Part shown: positions 10,031 to 20,755 of the stretch, piece by piece | Layout of the letters: every line of letters begins with the position of its first letter | Position numbering within the stretch: the first letter of the stretch is position 1 | From: Rhizophagus sp. LPA8_4_AMF | Taxonomy: Eukaryota > Glomeromycota > Glomeromycetes > Glomerales > Glomeraceae | DNA: 25,018 bases | Direction of reading: 5' to 3' | Assembly: GCA_021464525.1 (NCBI GenBank) | Contig: JADRCO010000885.1 | Location: forward strand, 1 to 25,018 | Made by a program: the position numbers and the translations under genes | Notes under the pieces: generated by a model | Databases searched by the model: none | The model's input: only the letters and a program-made list of their open reading frames with translations | Told to the model about the DNA's origin: nothing

Positions 10031-13000
10031 ATGCCGTTAGTTTCAACAAACCAACTTATCAACTTACAATCAAAAGTTGAAAATATAAGGAATATATGTA
10101 TTTTAGCACACGTTGATCATGGAAAAACTACACTTTCAGACTCATTGTTAGCTTCTAATGGAATTATTTCTACTAAACTAGCTGGAAAAGTGAGATATCT
10201 TGATAGTAGAGAGGACGAACAAGAAAGGGGAATAACGATGGAAGCTAGTGGAATATCATTATACTTTAATGTCTTAAGAAAATCTCTGGAAGGAAAAGGT
10301 TGTTTTTTAATTGGTTTTATAACCCGATATTTAATAAATTCAACATGATTTATTAATGCTTGCAAGATTTAATTATATATTTATATGATTTATCTAAAAA
10401 AAAAAGAAGAAAGTTCTGATGACTATCTGATAAATCTCATTGACGCTCCCGGACATGTTGACTTTTCTAGCGAAGTTTCGACAGCATCGAGACTATGTGA
10501 TGGTGCATTAGTTCTCGTTGATGTTGTTGAAGGAGTCTGTACACAGGTGTGATATTGGAATTAGGTTACTTAAACGGAATTTTTTTTTTTAAAGATTATC
10601 AATTTGGAATTTGTAATATTAATCAAAATCTAGTAATATAAAATAAAAATGAAAATTTAAACAAAAAAAAATAATCATAACAACCTTTTTTTTTCATTTT
10701 AAATGTTAAAAAAAGACACATACAGTTCTCCGACAAGCATGGCTTGAAAATGTTCAACCCGTACTAGTATTAAATAAAATTGACCGACTTATAACTGAGT
10801 TAAAGTTAACACCTCATGAAGCATACATTCATTTAAATAAAATACTTGAACAAGTAAATGCTATTATGGGAACCTTTTTTGCTGGTGATATAATGGAAGA
10901 AGAAACTAGAAGACATGAAGCTGAAAAGGTTTGAATTTTTTAGTTTATATATATTTACAAATAAGGGTTAATCTCATTTTTTATATTATAATTTTATAGG
11001 AGAAGCTTTTACAACATGGAAATGAACAAATAGAGGAGGATTATACATCAGTTGAGTTGTCGTTGGAAGATCGGGATGATTCCAATATTTATTTTACACC
11101 AGATTCAGGAAATGTTGTTTTTGCTAGTGCAATTGATGGTTGGGCATTTAGGTAGGATTTATTATCCAAACAATTTATCATTCTGTCAAAAACCTTCCTC
11201 CAAGTCAAAATCATTTGTTTACAGTGATAATCCGATCTGGGTGACAGAGTCGAACATTTCGTTCAATTTTATGCCGCGAAGCTAGGTATGAAAGAAAATA
11301 TACTACGTAAAGTACTTTGGGGCGACTATTATCTTGAACCAAAAACGAAACGAGTATTACAACATAAACATTTGAAGGGTCGACATTTAAAACCCTTGTT
11401 CGTTCAACTGGTTTTGGAAAATATTTGGGCAGTTTATGATTCTATTATTATAAATAAGTAAGTCTTCTTTTTTTTTAATAATCTTATTTTGACTATCTGC
11501 TTCATTAATAATTAATTCAATTTATATTTTTATTTAAGCAATCGAGAAAAAATCGAAAAAATTGTTAAGGCGCTTAATTTGAAAATTTTACCGAGAGATA
11601 TGAGATCAAAGGATACGCGTAATTTATTAACCACAATATTCACTCAATGGTTACCATTGTCATCAGCTGTATTACATATCCTTTAATTATATTAGAATTG
11701 TTTGTATTGTTTTAGTATACAAGTTTTTTTTTTACATTGAAAGATCTTTAACTTATCACACTGACTGTTATAGATCAGCTTCCATCACCCGTTGTTGCTC
11801 AACCTGTGCGCCTTCCGAAAATGTTATATTCAAATAAAGATATGCCAGAAAAGCCCGCAAATGAAAATGAAAAAGCTTTATTTAGTTGCGATTTTAGCGA
11901 TACCGCGCCTATTATTGCTTATGTTTCAAAAATGTTTGCTGTTCCTTCAGATATGTTACCGGAGAATAGAAGAAAACAGTTAACTGCAGAAGAATTAAGG
12001 GAAAAAGGAAAAGCTTACAGAGAACGTTTACGTACTTTAAATGGCCAATCTGAAGAATCAGTTTCTGAAACATCGTCAACGACTTCAAACTTGACATCAA
12101 CTGAATCCTTAGATGAATCCGTTGAAAAAACTAAAGTTTCTTCTCAAACGGATGAAAATGGTGAAGTTGATCAGCCTAAAACGATTAAAGAAACTTTCAT
12201 AGGTTTTGCTCGTCTCTATTCTGGAACTATTCGTGTTGGACAGAAACTTTACGTTTTAGGTCCAAAATATGATCCTGCCTTCCCAGATAAATTTTGCTCT
12301 GAAATAACAGTTGAAAATCTTTATCTAATGATGGGACGAGAACTAGAGGCTTTAAAAGAAGTGCCTGCTGGTAATGTATTCGGTATTGGTGGACTTGAAG
12401 GTCATATATTGAAAAATGGTACCTTGAGCAGTACTAAAGATTGTAAAAGTCTTGCTGGTATCTCAATGGAGGTAAGGAATAAGGTAAAAAAATTTTTTTT
12501 ATCTTATTAATTAGTTATTGATATTTTATTTGCTTATTATAGTCCGCACCAATTGTTCGAGTCGCTCTTGAGCCTGCTGATCCATGTATATATGTTTTCC
12601 TTATTATGATATCTTTACTACGAAATCATATCACATTTATTTATCCTTTTTTTTTATTATTATTACAGCTGAAATGGGGAAGCTAATCGAAGGACTTCAC
12701 TTGTTAAATCAAGCAGATCCATGTGTTGAAGTCCTTGTGCAAGAAACCGGAGAACATGTGATTTTAACGGCTGGTGAAGTGCATCTTGAGGTTCGTTTTA
12801 AAAAGTTAATTGCAACCTTGACTATTTATCAGTCATTTAAATGATTACAATTTAATTTTTATAAAAAGCGTTGTTTACGAGATTTAAAAGAACGATTTGC
12901 AAAAATCGAAATTCAAGTCTCTCCTCCTATAGTTCCGTTTAGAGAAACGATAGTTCCTGTACTAGGTATTTATTTAAATTTTCATTCAATTATTTATAAT

Positions 13001-14752
13001 ATTCTTTACTTTATAATTTCTCTATTTGGAAATAGATAATCAACAAAACAAGGAAAAGGACAATGCACAACGTGGTTTGGTTACACTTTCTACGACAAAT
13101 AAATATTGCACTATTAAAGTGAGGGCTGTTCCATTGCCACAAAACGTTACAGCTTTTCTGGGCAAAAATGCTATTACTATAAAATCCATTTTGGATGAAC
13201 GTCAACAGCGTAATAAAATTGAAACACAGTCCATCGAAGACGAGGAGGATACTTTCAAGGATGTGGCTTTTAAGGGAAACCGCATATTAGAAGCGGACGA
13301 GTTTCTTGATCAATTGGAAGCTGAATTTAATAAAGCTTCTGACAAAGAAATTTGGAAAGATATCGTTGATAAGTTCGTATTAGTTTATCTTTAATATATA
13401 TATTTATACATGGTTTATTATTAATTCTTATTTGAATTATTTGAATTTAGCATCTGGGCATTTGGACCAAAACGGGTTGGTCCAAACTTATTAATAAATC
13501 ATGTCCCAAATTATAAACGAAAGTTTTCGTATCCTTTCCTTTATCATAAACATTACTAGTCTAACTGAATAAAAAATAAAATCCTGAACATAATATTTTT
13601 TTACAGATGGAGAAAATCTCATCAGGAAGTGAATGATGAAGTAAATGAGGAAGTCCTCCCTGAAGATAATTCTTCACAAAAATATGAATTATCTATTCGT
13701 GATTTTGTTGAAGGGATTCATACAGGATTCCAACTTGCCACAAAATCAGGTCCACTTTGCGCTGAACCATTAATGGGAGTTGCATATTTTTTAGAAGATT
13801 TCACAATAAATACAAATGACGAAAATGTTGATATATCTGAAAGTTAGTAGGAGATTTCTTTAGGTGATAAGTTTGCTAAAATGTATAATTTACAATATAT
13901 GTTATACGTTCTTTCAGTTCGAAGTAAATTAGGTGGCCAAATTATAACTACAATGAGAGATGCATGCAATAAAGGATTTTTAGAATGGTCCACCCGATTA
14001 ATGCTGGCTATGTACACTTGTGATGTTCAAGCAACTAGTAAGTATAAAATTGAGTATATTCGGTTTAATTAAAAGTGAACCTTTATCTTACTATTATTTT
14101 TTTTAAAAAACAAAATAAAATAAAATAAAAACAGCCGATACTTTAGGTCGTGTATATGGTGTAATATCAAGACGTCGAGGACGTATTACTTCCGAAGAAT
14201 TAAAAGAAGGAACTACATTTTTCCAAATTTTTGCATTACTTCCTGTAGTGGAAAGTTTTGGATTTGCTGATGGTAGGTAATAAGTAGGGGAAAAATTTTT
14301 CTTCTTGGAATATCTCATAAATTAATTGATTCGTTGATAATGTCAATTCAAACAGAAATAAGAAAACGGACTTCGGGTGCAGCTAGTCCACAACTAATTT
14401 TTAGCGGGTAAATAAAATAAATTATGGAAATTTATTTAATTCAACTTTATTATTACCAATATTTATTTGTCTTATTTATGATTTAGATTTGAAATGTTAA
14501 ATGAAGATCCGTTTTGGGTCCCAACAACTGAAGAAGAACTTGAAGATTTGGGAGAGAAATCTGATAGAGAAAACCTTGCAAAAAAATATATGGAAACTGT
14601 AAGAAAACGCAAGGTAAATTAACATATTTAATTACAATTAAAATCAATTATTTATAGATAACCAAAATTCTTATTTAATTTGTTAGGGCATGTCCATTGA
14701 TAAGAAAATAGTTGAGCATGCAGAAAAACAGCGAACTTTAAAAAAGAAGTAA
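10031..14752 (+). CDS. EFL1: Elongation factor-like GTPase 1 (EFL1/Ria1), 18 exons, 1081 aa
   Basis: EFL1 is an EF-2-like cytoplasmic GTPase. With SBDS it releases eIF6 from pre-60S ribosomal subunits. Exons: 10031-10298, 10407-10546, 10716-10928, 11000-11151, 11248-11457, 11539-11675, 11762-12471, 12543-12585, 12669-12790, 12869-12965, 13036-13372, 13451-13528, 13607-13842, 13918-14037, 14135-14272, 14356-14407, 14487-14613, 14687-14752. All are in phase and total 3246 nt; human EFL1 is about 1120 aa. GTPase motifs: AHVDHGKTT (26-34), RGITMEAS (66-73), DAPGH (102-106), NKID (156-159). Later landmarks are [38 protein letters not shown], a [17 protein letters not shown] block typical of EFL1, and the C-terminal [15 protein letters not shown]. 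An acidic, Ser/Thr-rich insertion follows [14 protein letters not shown]. Introns 6 and 12 are U12-type. The start MPLVST is chosen over an in-frame ATG at 9980 because it matches the family N-terminus. Confidence 0.97.
11676..11761 (+). other. EFL1: U12-type AT-AC intron (EFL1 intron 6)
   Basis: The 86-nt intron begins ATATCCTTT, a full match to the minor-class 5' splice site, and ends in CACAC. TCTTTAAC at 11745-11752 differs at one position from the U12 branch consensus TCCTTAAC; its adenosine lies about 10 nt from the 3' end, as usual for this class. Splicing joins codon ...TTA C to TG ACT GTT and gives [13 protein letters not shown], the same length as the human segment AVLAMVCQKLPSP. 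Read-through stops at once (CAT ATC CTT TAA). I found no GT-AG pair that keeps the downstream frame. Confidence 0.9.
13529..13606 (+). other. EFL1: U12-type GT-AG intron (EFL1 intron 12)
   Basis: The 78-nt intron begins GTATCCTTT, a full match to the GT form of the minor-class donor, and ends TTTTACAG. TCCTGAAC at 13582-13589 is a one-mismatch U12 branch site about 18 nt from the 3' end. Splicing in phase 2 joins NYKRKF to SWRKSH, which fits the EFL1 region after the conserved [11 protein letters not shown] block. Confidence 0.85.
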
Positions 14753-16850
14753 CGGTATATTTCAATAGCTATCAAAGAAAAAATAATTATTTAACATCGA
14801 AACCATATTATTTGGATAAGATCTATTAGGTTGAATTATGTAGGATATTATTGTAATTCTTTTTATGATAGATTATTTATATCTTCTTGTATTCCTTAAG
14901 TTTATAATTGTTAAAATTATTATTATATATTTTTTTATATTATATTTTTATACCACACTATTTTATCAATTTTAAATAAAAAATACATAACTTTATATTG
15001 TAACAATACTATTTAGAATACAGCTAGTAATAATTCTCAAGTGACAGAATAAAAGTTCAGGTCCGATGTTCCGAGCCGATTTCCGTGACTTTTTCGCGTA
15101 GCTCAGATAAATATATGATTGGTCATATTTAGAAAAAGGCTTATGAAATTTGTTCTTCTTTTAGTATAGATTCACGACCTTTTCATGGTTCTGTGTCACT
15201 AAAAGATGCTGTTCAAAAAAAAATTTTTTTTAGTTAAGAAAAACATGTGAAATTACATAATTGCTAAGTTTTCACATGCAATTATGCTTTTACGGGCTAA
15301 TTACGTTTCAGATGAAGCCACGAAAGGATAGTTCTAAGCCTAAATAATTAAAGCTACTAATAACTTTAGTTAAATATTGACTTTAATAATAATATAGTAC
15401 AAATAAAAGAAGTTGGTTTGTTTAAGACTCTTAAGTATAATATAATTTAATCAAAAAATTATAATAAATGTATAATTTTATATATTATAATTATATAATT
15501 TAACTATATACAATGTATTATACTTGTTTAAGTCTCTCTATTTTTTAAATTTATAATAATTCATTTAAATTACTAATTTTTTATTTAAATTTGCAAATTT
15601 TATTTTAAATTTTCTGATTTTTGTTTAATAATAGCTTATAATAAGTTCAAATATAAAGAAAAGTAATGAAAATATACAACAAATGCAAAATAAGTTAATG
15701 GGAATTTTATATTGAAAATTACAGAATAATTATAAATTGGTATAAAGTATAATATTAATATTAAAATTTCTATTTAATATAATAAATAAATTAAGCTTAT
15801 AAGTTACAAAATAAAAAAAAATAATATTATACATTATAAATAATAAATTAATATAAAAAATTGAAAGTATAATTAAAATCTTTTAATATTAATACTTTAG
15901 AATTTGGTTAAAACCAGTTAATTCTATAAAATATTTTCTTTTTAAAAAAGAAAAAGGTGTAAAAAGTTTAGAAAGTAAGGGATATATAATTTAATATATC
16001 AAGTTTAATTTGGATAAATTAATTTACAAATCCGATCATAATTTATCCAAAATAGGCCATTGAAATGGCAATCTCTCAAAAAAAAAAATAGATTTTTTTT
16101 CAACTTATATATTCAATAGTTTTTTTTTTTAATATTTATAAATCCAAATAAGTTTAAATTAAATAAATAATAAATAAACAATGTTAAAAAAAATATATAT
16201 AATTAAAATTCCAAATTTGTTTCTAATAATCGAAAAAAAGCATTTACTTAAAAAAAACTGTTCAAAAAAGTAAATTTTACAAAATATATCAAAATAAATA
16301 AAAAATGATTGAAATTAAACGGTTATTATGAAAAAAGCTTAAAAAATTGTTTTTTAACCGTAAGCCTTTTGTTGATTGCGCAGGTAGTAAAATATTGACC
16401 AATATCTGTCGAGTAATTGACCATTTTGGTAATGGGCGCAGTTTTTTAGTGTTACTCTGATTGTTCATAGATAATAGTTGTGCATTTCAAAGAAAACAAA
16501 AATATCACAAACCAAAACGTTATTATCAAGAGAGATTATTGAGATTATTTTGTTCTGCTCGCTCAAGTAGTTTTTGATATTTATAAGTGTATTTTATATT
16601 TTATCAAGTAAAAGGTGTGAAATATACATAATTAAAATAGTTAGTTCTTTATGTATGGTTTAACTTGTTATTAATCGAAAAAAAAATTTTTCTCCTTACC
16701 ACTATTTGGTATTCTTACCTTAAAATACAGGTAAAAAAATTTTTTTTTATTTATTTTGTTTAATATTTCTATTTCGACTTCAAGTTAAGAGATCATATAA
16801 TTTAATAACTGATATTTATTTAAAATAAACTTCATAAACTTCAAGATCTA
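14753..16850. other. Very AT-rich intergenic region with two less AT-rich patches
   Basis: No gene was recognised. From about 15400 to 16350 the sequence is almost entirely A and T, with TAATAT-like words and A or T homopolymers. Two patches differ. One is 15050-15215 (GTCCGATGTTCCGAGCCGAT, then ACGACCTTTTCATGG). The other is 16370-16470 (TTGCGCAGG and TGGGCGCAG). These may be old dispersed repeats. The right end should contain the promoter of the FHA gene. Confidence 0.5.
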
Positions 16851-18917
16851 ATGTCTTTAATGGTATGTTTTATTGAATAGCGTTGACAAGCGTGAACTTT
16901 CATACTTTATGTTATTTTGTTCTATATTCTTTCGTGTTTTATCTATTATGCTGAAAAAACGATCTTTCTTTTTGAAAATTTCATATTTAACTTACATGTA
17001 AACATTATAAAGGACGAGAGAAATCGATCCACGTCCAGGGCTGAACCGATGGACTGGTCTCCAGCGAAATCCGAATCTTCCTTACCTTCACCTGTAAGGT
17101 CACGTTCTCGATCCGGTTCGCCCTCACCTCCCCCTCCCAGAACGATTACGATCAATTTATTTCCTCTTACTGATTCGATAGAATTTGCACCTAAACATTT
17201 GAGTTTTAGTCCAGATCAGGAGATTAAAGTTGGCAGAGTTAGTGGAAGTCGTAATCAAAAAGAAGCTAAACCAGATAATGGAGTATTTAGCTGTGATGTT
17301 ATGTCTAGAGAACACGCTTTATTAAAAGAAGAAAATGGAAAGGTAATTGCAAATATAATTGAAATACCAATCTCTTATTTACTCTTAAACATAATAAAAA
17401 AAAAAAAAAAAATTTGTGAATTTATAGATTCTAATTAAAGATTTGAAAAGTACACATGGTACTTTTGTTAATAATGTAAGATTAGGAGATGGTACAGTAG
17501 AAAGTGATTGGCGTGTTTTAAACCATAGCGATATTATTACATTTGGTCATAGTGTTAGGCGCAATCAAAGTAAGTCATACACTTTTTGTCTTAATATTAT
17601 TTATGTATATTATGTTAATCATCATTAATTTATTAATTAATGTCCTGTAGACTTATATAAACATTTATCAGCATATATTTTTTATCCGAAGGAGACAAAA
17701 GGAGAAATTCATTCACCAAATGTATCTAATGGGAATACACCAGTCGCAGTCTCCATATCGAACCCCCAAACAGTCAAAACGGAGCAAATCTCACAGAACG
17801 CTTCATCATCACAGGATGCGACCTCGTTAAAGAATGACGAAACTTCTCAAAATTCAATGCTACAAAGGTATTAAATAATTATAATATCATGATACGTTAA
17901 TTTCATTAATCCTTATTTTCCGTTAATAGTAGAAACGAAGGCCCTGCATCTTATTATATTGCAAAATCCGGTGGGTTACCGTCAACTACATCTAATGCAA
18001 CCAATCCCCTTAGTAACAAATTCGATGGATTATCCGTTATTAAGTCACATACAACAGATAACGTTACACAGGCTAGTGAAGGTAAGGGAAACAAGGGGAT
18101 CGTAATCATCATATATATCATATCAGTTAACGTCGATTATGGTTATACTTTTTTTTTAACTTGGCAACCTCCAGCACTTATTGATGAGTCAAAGCAGGAG
18201 AGTCCTTCTTCTAAAACAAGTGAAGAAATGTCAACTTCAATTCAAAAATTGAAAATTGATCAATCTGATGAAAAGCTTCATATAAATGTTGAAACTAAAG
18301 AACTGCTAACAAGATCTAGTTTCCAAGAAGACAATGATGATATTCCTATGGAAAATGCAGAAAATGCAGAAAATGATGAGATAGTTAAGGATTCAAATAA
18401 CGATGAGAATGAGAATGAGAATGTTCATAAATCAGTATCTCCTGAAATTGTACCCGATACTAATCCGGTAGACACAGAAGAAGCAGCAGTAATTCAGACT
18501 TCAACTGTTAGTAATACAACGGCTTCGTTTGTTGCGCCCGCGCCAATTAAGGACAACAGGACATCTACACGAGAAACAAAACAATCTAGAGCTCCTCGTA
18601 GGGAAAAAGAGGGTAATTCTGATAAAGTTGAAAATGAAAATTTAGTTGTTAGTAACGGTGAAGGTCCTTCACATGCGACAGAGTATGAACCTTCAACCAC
18701 AATTACTTCACGCAAGCGTAAATTTGAAGAAATAGATGATGAAGAAGATGGGCCAGAGAAAGTAAATGATCTTAGAGAAAAGTTAGCGGAATTAGAAGAA
18801 CGCGCTAAACATGCTAATAAACGTAGAAAATGGGATATTGTGTATTCTACTGTTCTTGGTATGGCTGCAGGGGCTGTCGGAATTGGAGCTTGTGCTTATC
18901 TATTTGCTGGGGTTTAA
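16851..18917 (+). CDS. Tail-anchored FHA-domain protein, SLMAP/Far9/Far10-like, six exons, 531 aa
   Basis: Exons: 16851-16862, 17013-17342, 17428-17569, 17651-17867, 17930-18081, 18175-18917, all GT-AG and in phase. An FHA domain, which binds phosphothreonine, spans about residues 48-155, with GR (78-79), SREHA (102-106) and STHGTFVN (122-129). The order FSCDVMSREHAL, GK, IKDLKSTHGTFVN, RL, ES and DIITFG follows human SLMAP closely. A Ser/Thr/Asn-rich disordered middle follows, then a KRKFEE basic-acidic patch, a short coiled coil (DLREKLAELEERAKHANK) and a C-terminal hydrophobic segment (VLGMAAGAVGIGACAYLFAGV) that should be a tail anchor in an internal membrane. SLMAP and yeast Far9/Far10 have the same plan and are STRIPAK subunits; that role is inferred here. 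The 12-nt first exon (MSLM, GTATGT donor) is likely but unproven; the next in-frame ATG, at 17049, would give 515 aa. Confidence 0.85.
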
Positions 18918-19872
18918 GCTTTGAACAAAAAGGTATGATGAAAAAATAATTTTTTGAAGTCATTGAAAAAGGTGTCTAGTCTATCTTTGATTCACATATT
19001 TCAAATTTTGTGGTCTTTACTTGTATTTCTTTTTGCATTTTCTTGAATCCAAAGATTTTTTTCCTTTTTTTCTTTTCCCATATATATTATATATATATCT
19101 CTTGGATGTTTTTTTTGTTTTCTGACTTGATAAGAGAGGATTTTATTCTTTTGTGTGTACATATGTAAGCGGTCGTTATATAAATCATAAATTTTTACTG
19201 TAGAAATTTTAATTGGAGCATTAAAGGTTATTATAATAATGAGGATTGATTTATTTACATGGATTAAATTTGACACTTTAATATTACAAATTTACAAATT
19301 ATTTTAGTAAGTCACGTGAATCTTTCTCTTTGATTTTTGATTTTCCGAGAATTATTTTTTTCAAAAAAAGAACAACTTTTAAGTTATAAGCTTGAACCTA
19401 AAGTTTTAGAAGTTAAATCGTTGTGGATAAGGTATATCAGTATTTAATAATGTATTTAAGATAGAGAGAGGTAGGTAATTTCTAATATCACTAACTTTAA
19501 TAAACCCTTATTTGGATAAATTAAAATATTGATCACGACTTGAATTAAGATTATCGTTATCTTCAAATTTTTCACTAAAATCGAAATTTCGTAACACACA
19601 TAGCCCAAAACTAAAAAATGGATCAACTTCTAATTCCCGTGATTTTAATTCCATGTGATAATTTTTGTGTGATGTGGATGACTTCTAATAAAGAAATAAA
19701 GAACTACATTACAATAAATATTATTTTCTTGGATAAAAAATTTCGCAATAAGCTTAACCCACTGGGCATTTTAATTGTTTATTTACTTATCTTGACCACC
19801 AGCATATTCTTTTTCAGTTTCTATTATTTACAATATAAACTCTGGAAGTTTATTAAAAAAAAAAAAAATAAA
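18918..19872. other. Intergenic region between the FHA and DUF2015 genes
   Basis: AT-rich DNA with no supported gene. It contains a TA-rich run near 19080-19101 and an E-box-type palindrome TCACGTGA at 19312-19319, about 550 bp upstream of the DUF2015 start. An open frame from 19618 runs in frame into the DUF2015 gene and encodes hydrophobic segments, but the family length argues against its being part of the protein. It probably belongs to the promoter and 5' leader. Confidence 0.5.
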
Positions 19873-20329
19873 ATGCTGGGCCCTCTCTTACTTTTTCTTT
19901 TTATTCTATTACTTGGTAAGTAATTCGGTTGATTTTTCCTATTACATTATTATATTATATTTCTATTTTATATTAATTTAGTCTCTTGATATTGCAGTCG
20001 TTGGTTATTATCGACAAATTATACTTTCATATTTCCCTAGTGTAAGTCGTCGGTATCAACGATTACCTGCAGTATTTTCTTCAAATTCATTTCATAATGA
20101 TATAGAGAATGGTTTAACTTCAGAAACTTTTGATCTTGAACAAAATATAATTGATGGTGATTCAAGACCTGGATTAGAAGATTCCGAAGAAATTAAAAAG
20201 ATAATGAAAACTGATAATGTTACTTTTGATCAAGCGAGACTAATTAGACAACAGAGAAAATTTAAAACTAATAATATTGATCCACAAACTGGTTTACCAA
20301 AAGACCCAAAATTAGTTACTTTTTCATAA
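19873..20329 (+). CDS. DUF2015 / UPF0357 family membrane protein, two exons, 124 aa
   Basis: Exons 19873-19915 and 19998-20329 join in phase 1 with a GTAAGT donor and a TTGCAG acceptor (375 nt). The N-terminus MLGPLLLFLFILLLVVGYY is a single hydrophobic segment, a signal anchor or transmembrane helix. The rest is soluble and matches the fungal DUF2015 pattern: YQRLP, then a DIENGLTSETFDLEQNI block, GDSRPGLED, an EEIKKIMKT...VTFDQARLIRQQR helix, and the ending NIDPQTGLPKDPKLVTFS. The molecular function of this family is unknown to me; a small single-pass membrane protein is all the sequence supports. The start at 19873 is preferred because family members have about 120 residues. An in-frame ATG at 19618 would add 85 residues with a second hydrophobic stretch. 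The gene is convergent with the zinc-knuckle gene. Confidence 0.92.
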
Positions 20330-20755
20330 TAAGCATAGATTATAATTAACATTTATATCTCGATGTTATTATCTATTAGCTTTTAAAGTGTAAATATAAT
20401 CAAAATATTATGAAGAACACAAATAAATGTATGAAAGATCTGTAATTGCGCAGCAATTATTTTTCGTGCAAACAAAACAATAAAGTTATATTTTATATTT
20501 TATGATTTTAACTAATAAAAAATGAAATTTAATATAATATTACAAACAAATCGCAATCAACTTGAATGCTAATATTGAATAAAATTATTTATTGCTTTTT
20601 TAATTATTGAAGTAGTACGAAAAATTTACAAATAAAAAAATAATTAGAACGTTGCTAACATGCAATTACTATTCAAAAAAAAACAAAAGAGAAACAGCGA
20701 AAATGATTAAAAAGTATAAATTTTTTTCAACGCAATATTCATTAACATCCGTCGT
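20330..20755. other. Convergent intergenic region
   Basis: This 426-bp AT-rich stretch separates the 3' ends of the DUF2015 gene (+) and the CnjB-like gene (-). Both 3' untranslated regions should lie here. AATAAA-like words occur (for example at 20479-20484), but no specific poly(A) site can be assigned. No gene was seen. Confidence 0.6.

Noticed and set aside
11605-11613. Minus-strand GTATCCTTT motif, a U12-type donor sequence
   Set aside because: It lies antisense inside a well-supported EFL1 coding exon and no minus-strand gene is present, so it is a chance match.
16917-17012. Extension of the FHA frame upstream of 17013
   Set aside because: The frame has no ATG before 17049 and reads as low-complexity Phe/Ile/Tyr. 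A splice acceptor at 17011-17012 explains it better as intron.
19618-19872. N-terminal extension of DUF2015 with an extra hydrophobic segment
   Set aside because: DUF2015 members have about 120 residues, and the start at 19873 gives 124. The extension is a T-rich low-complexity translation.
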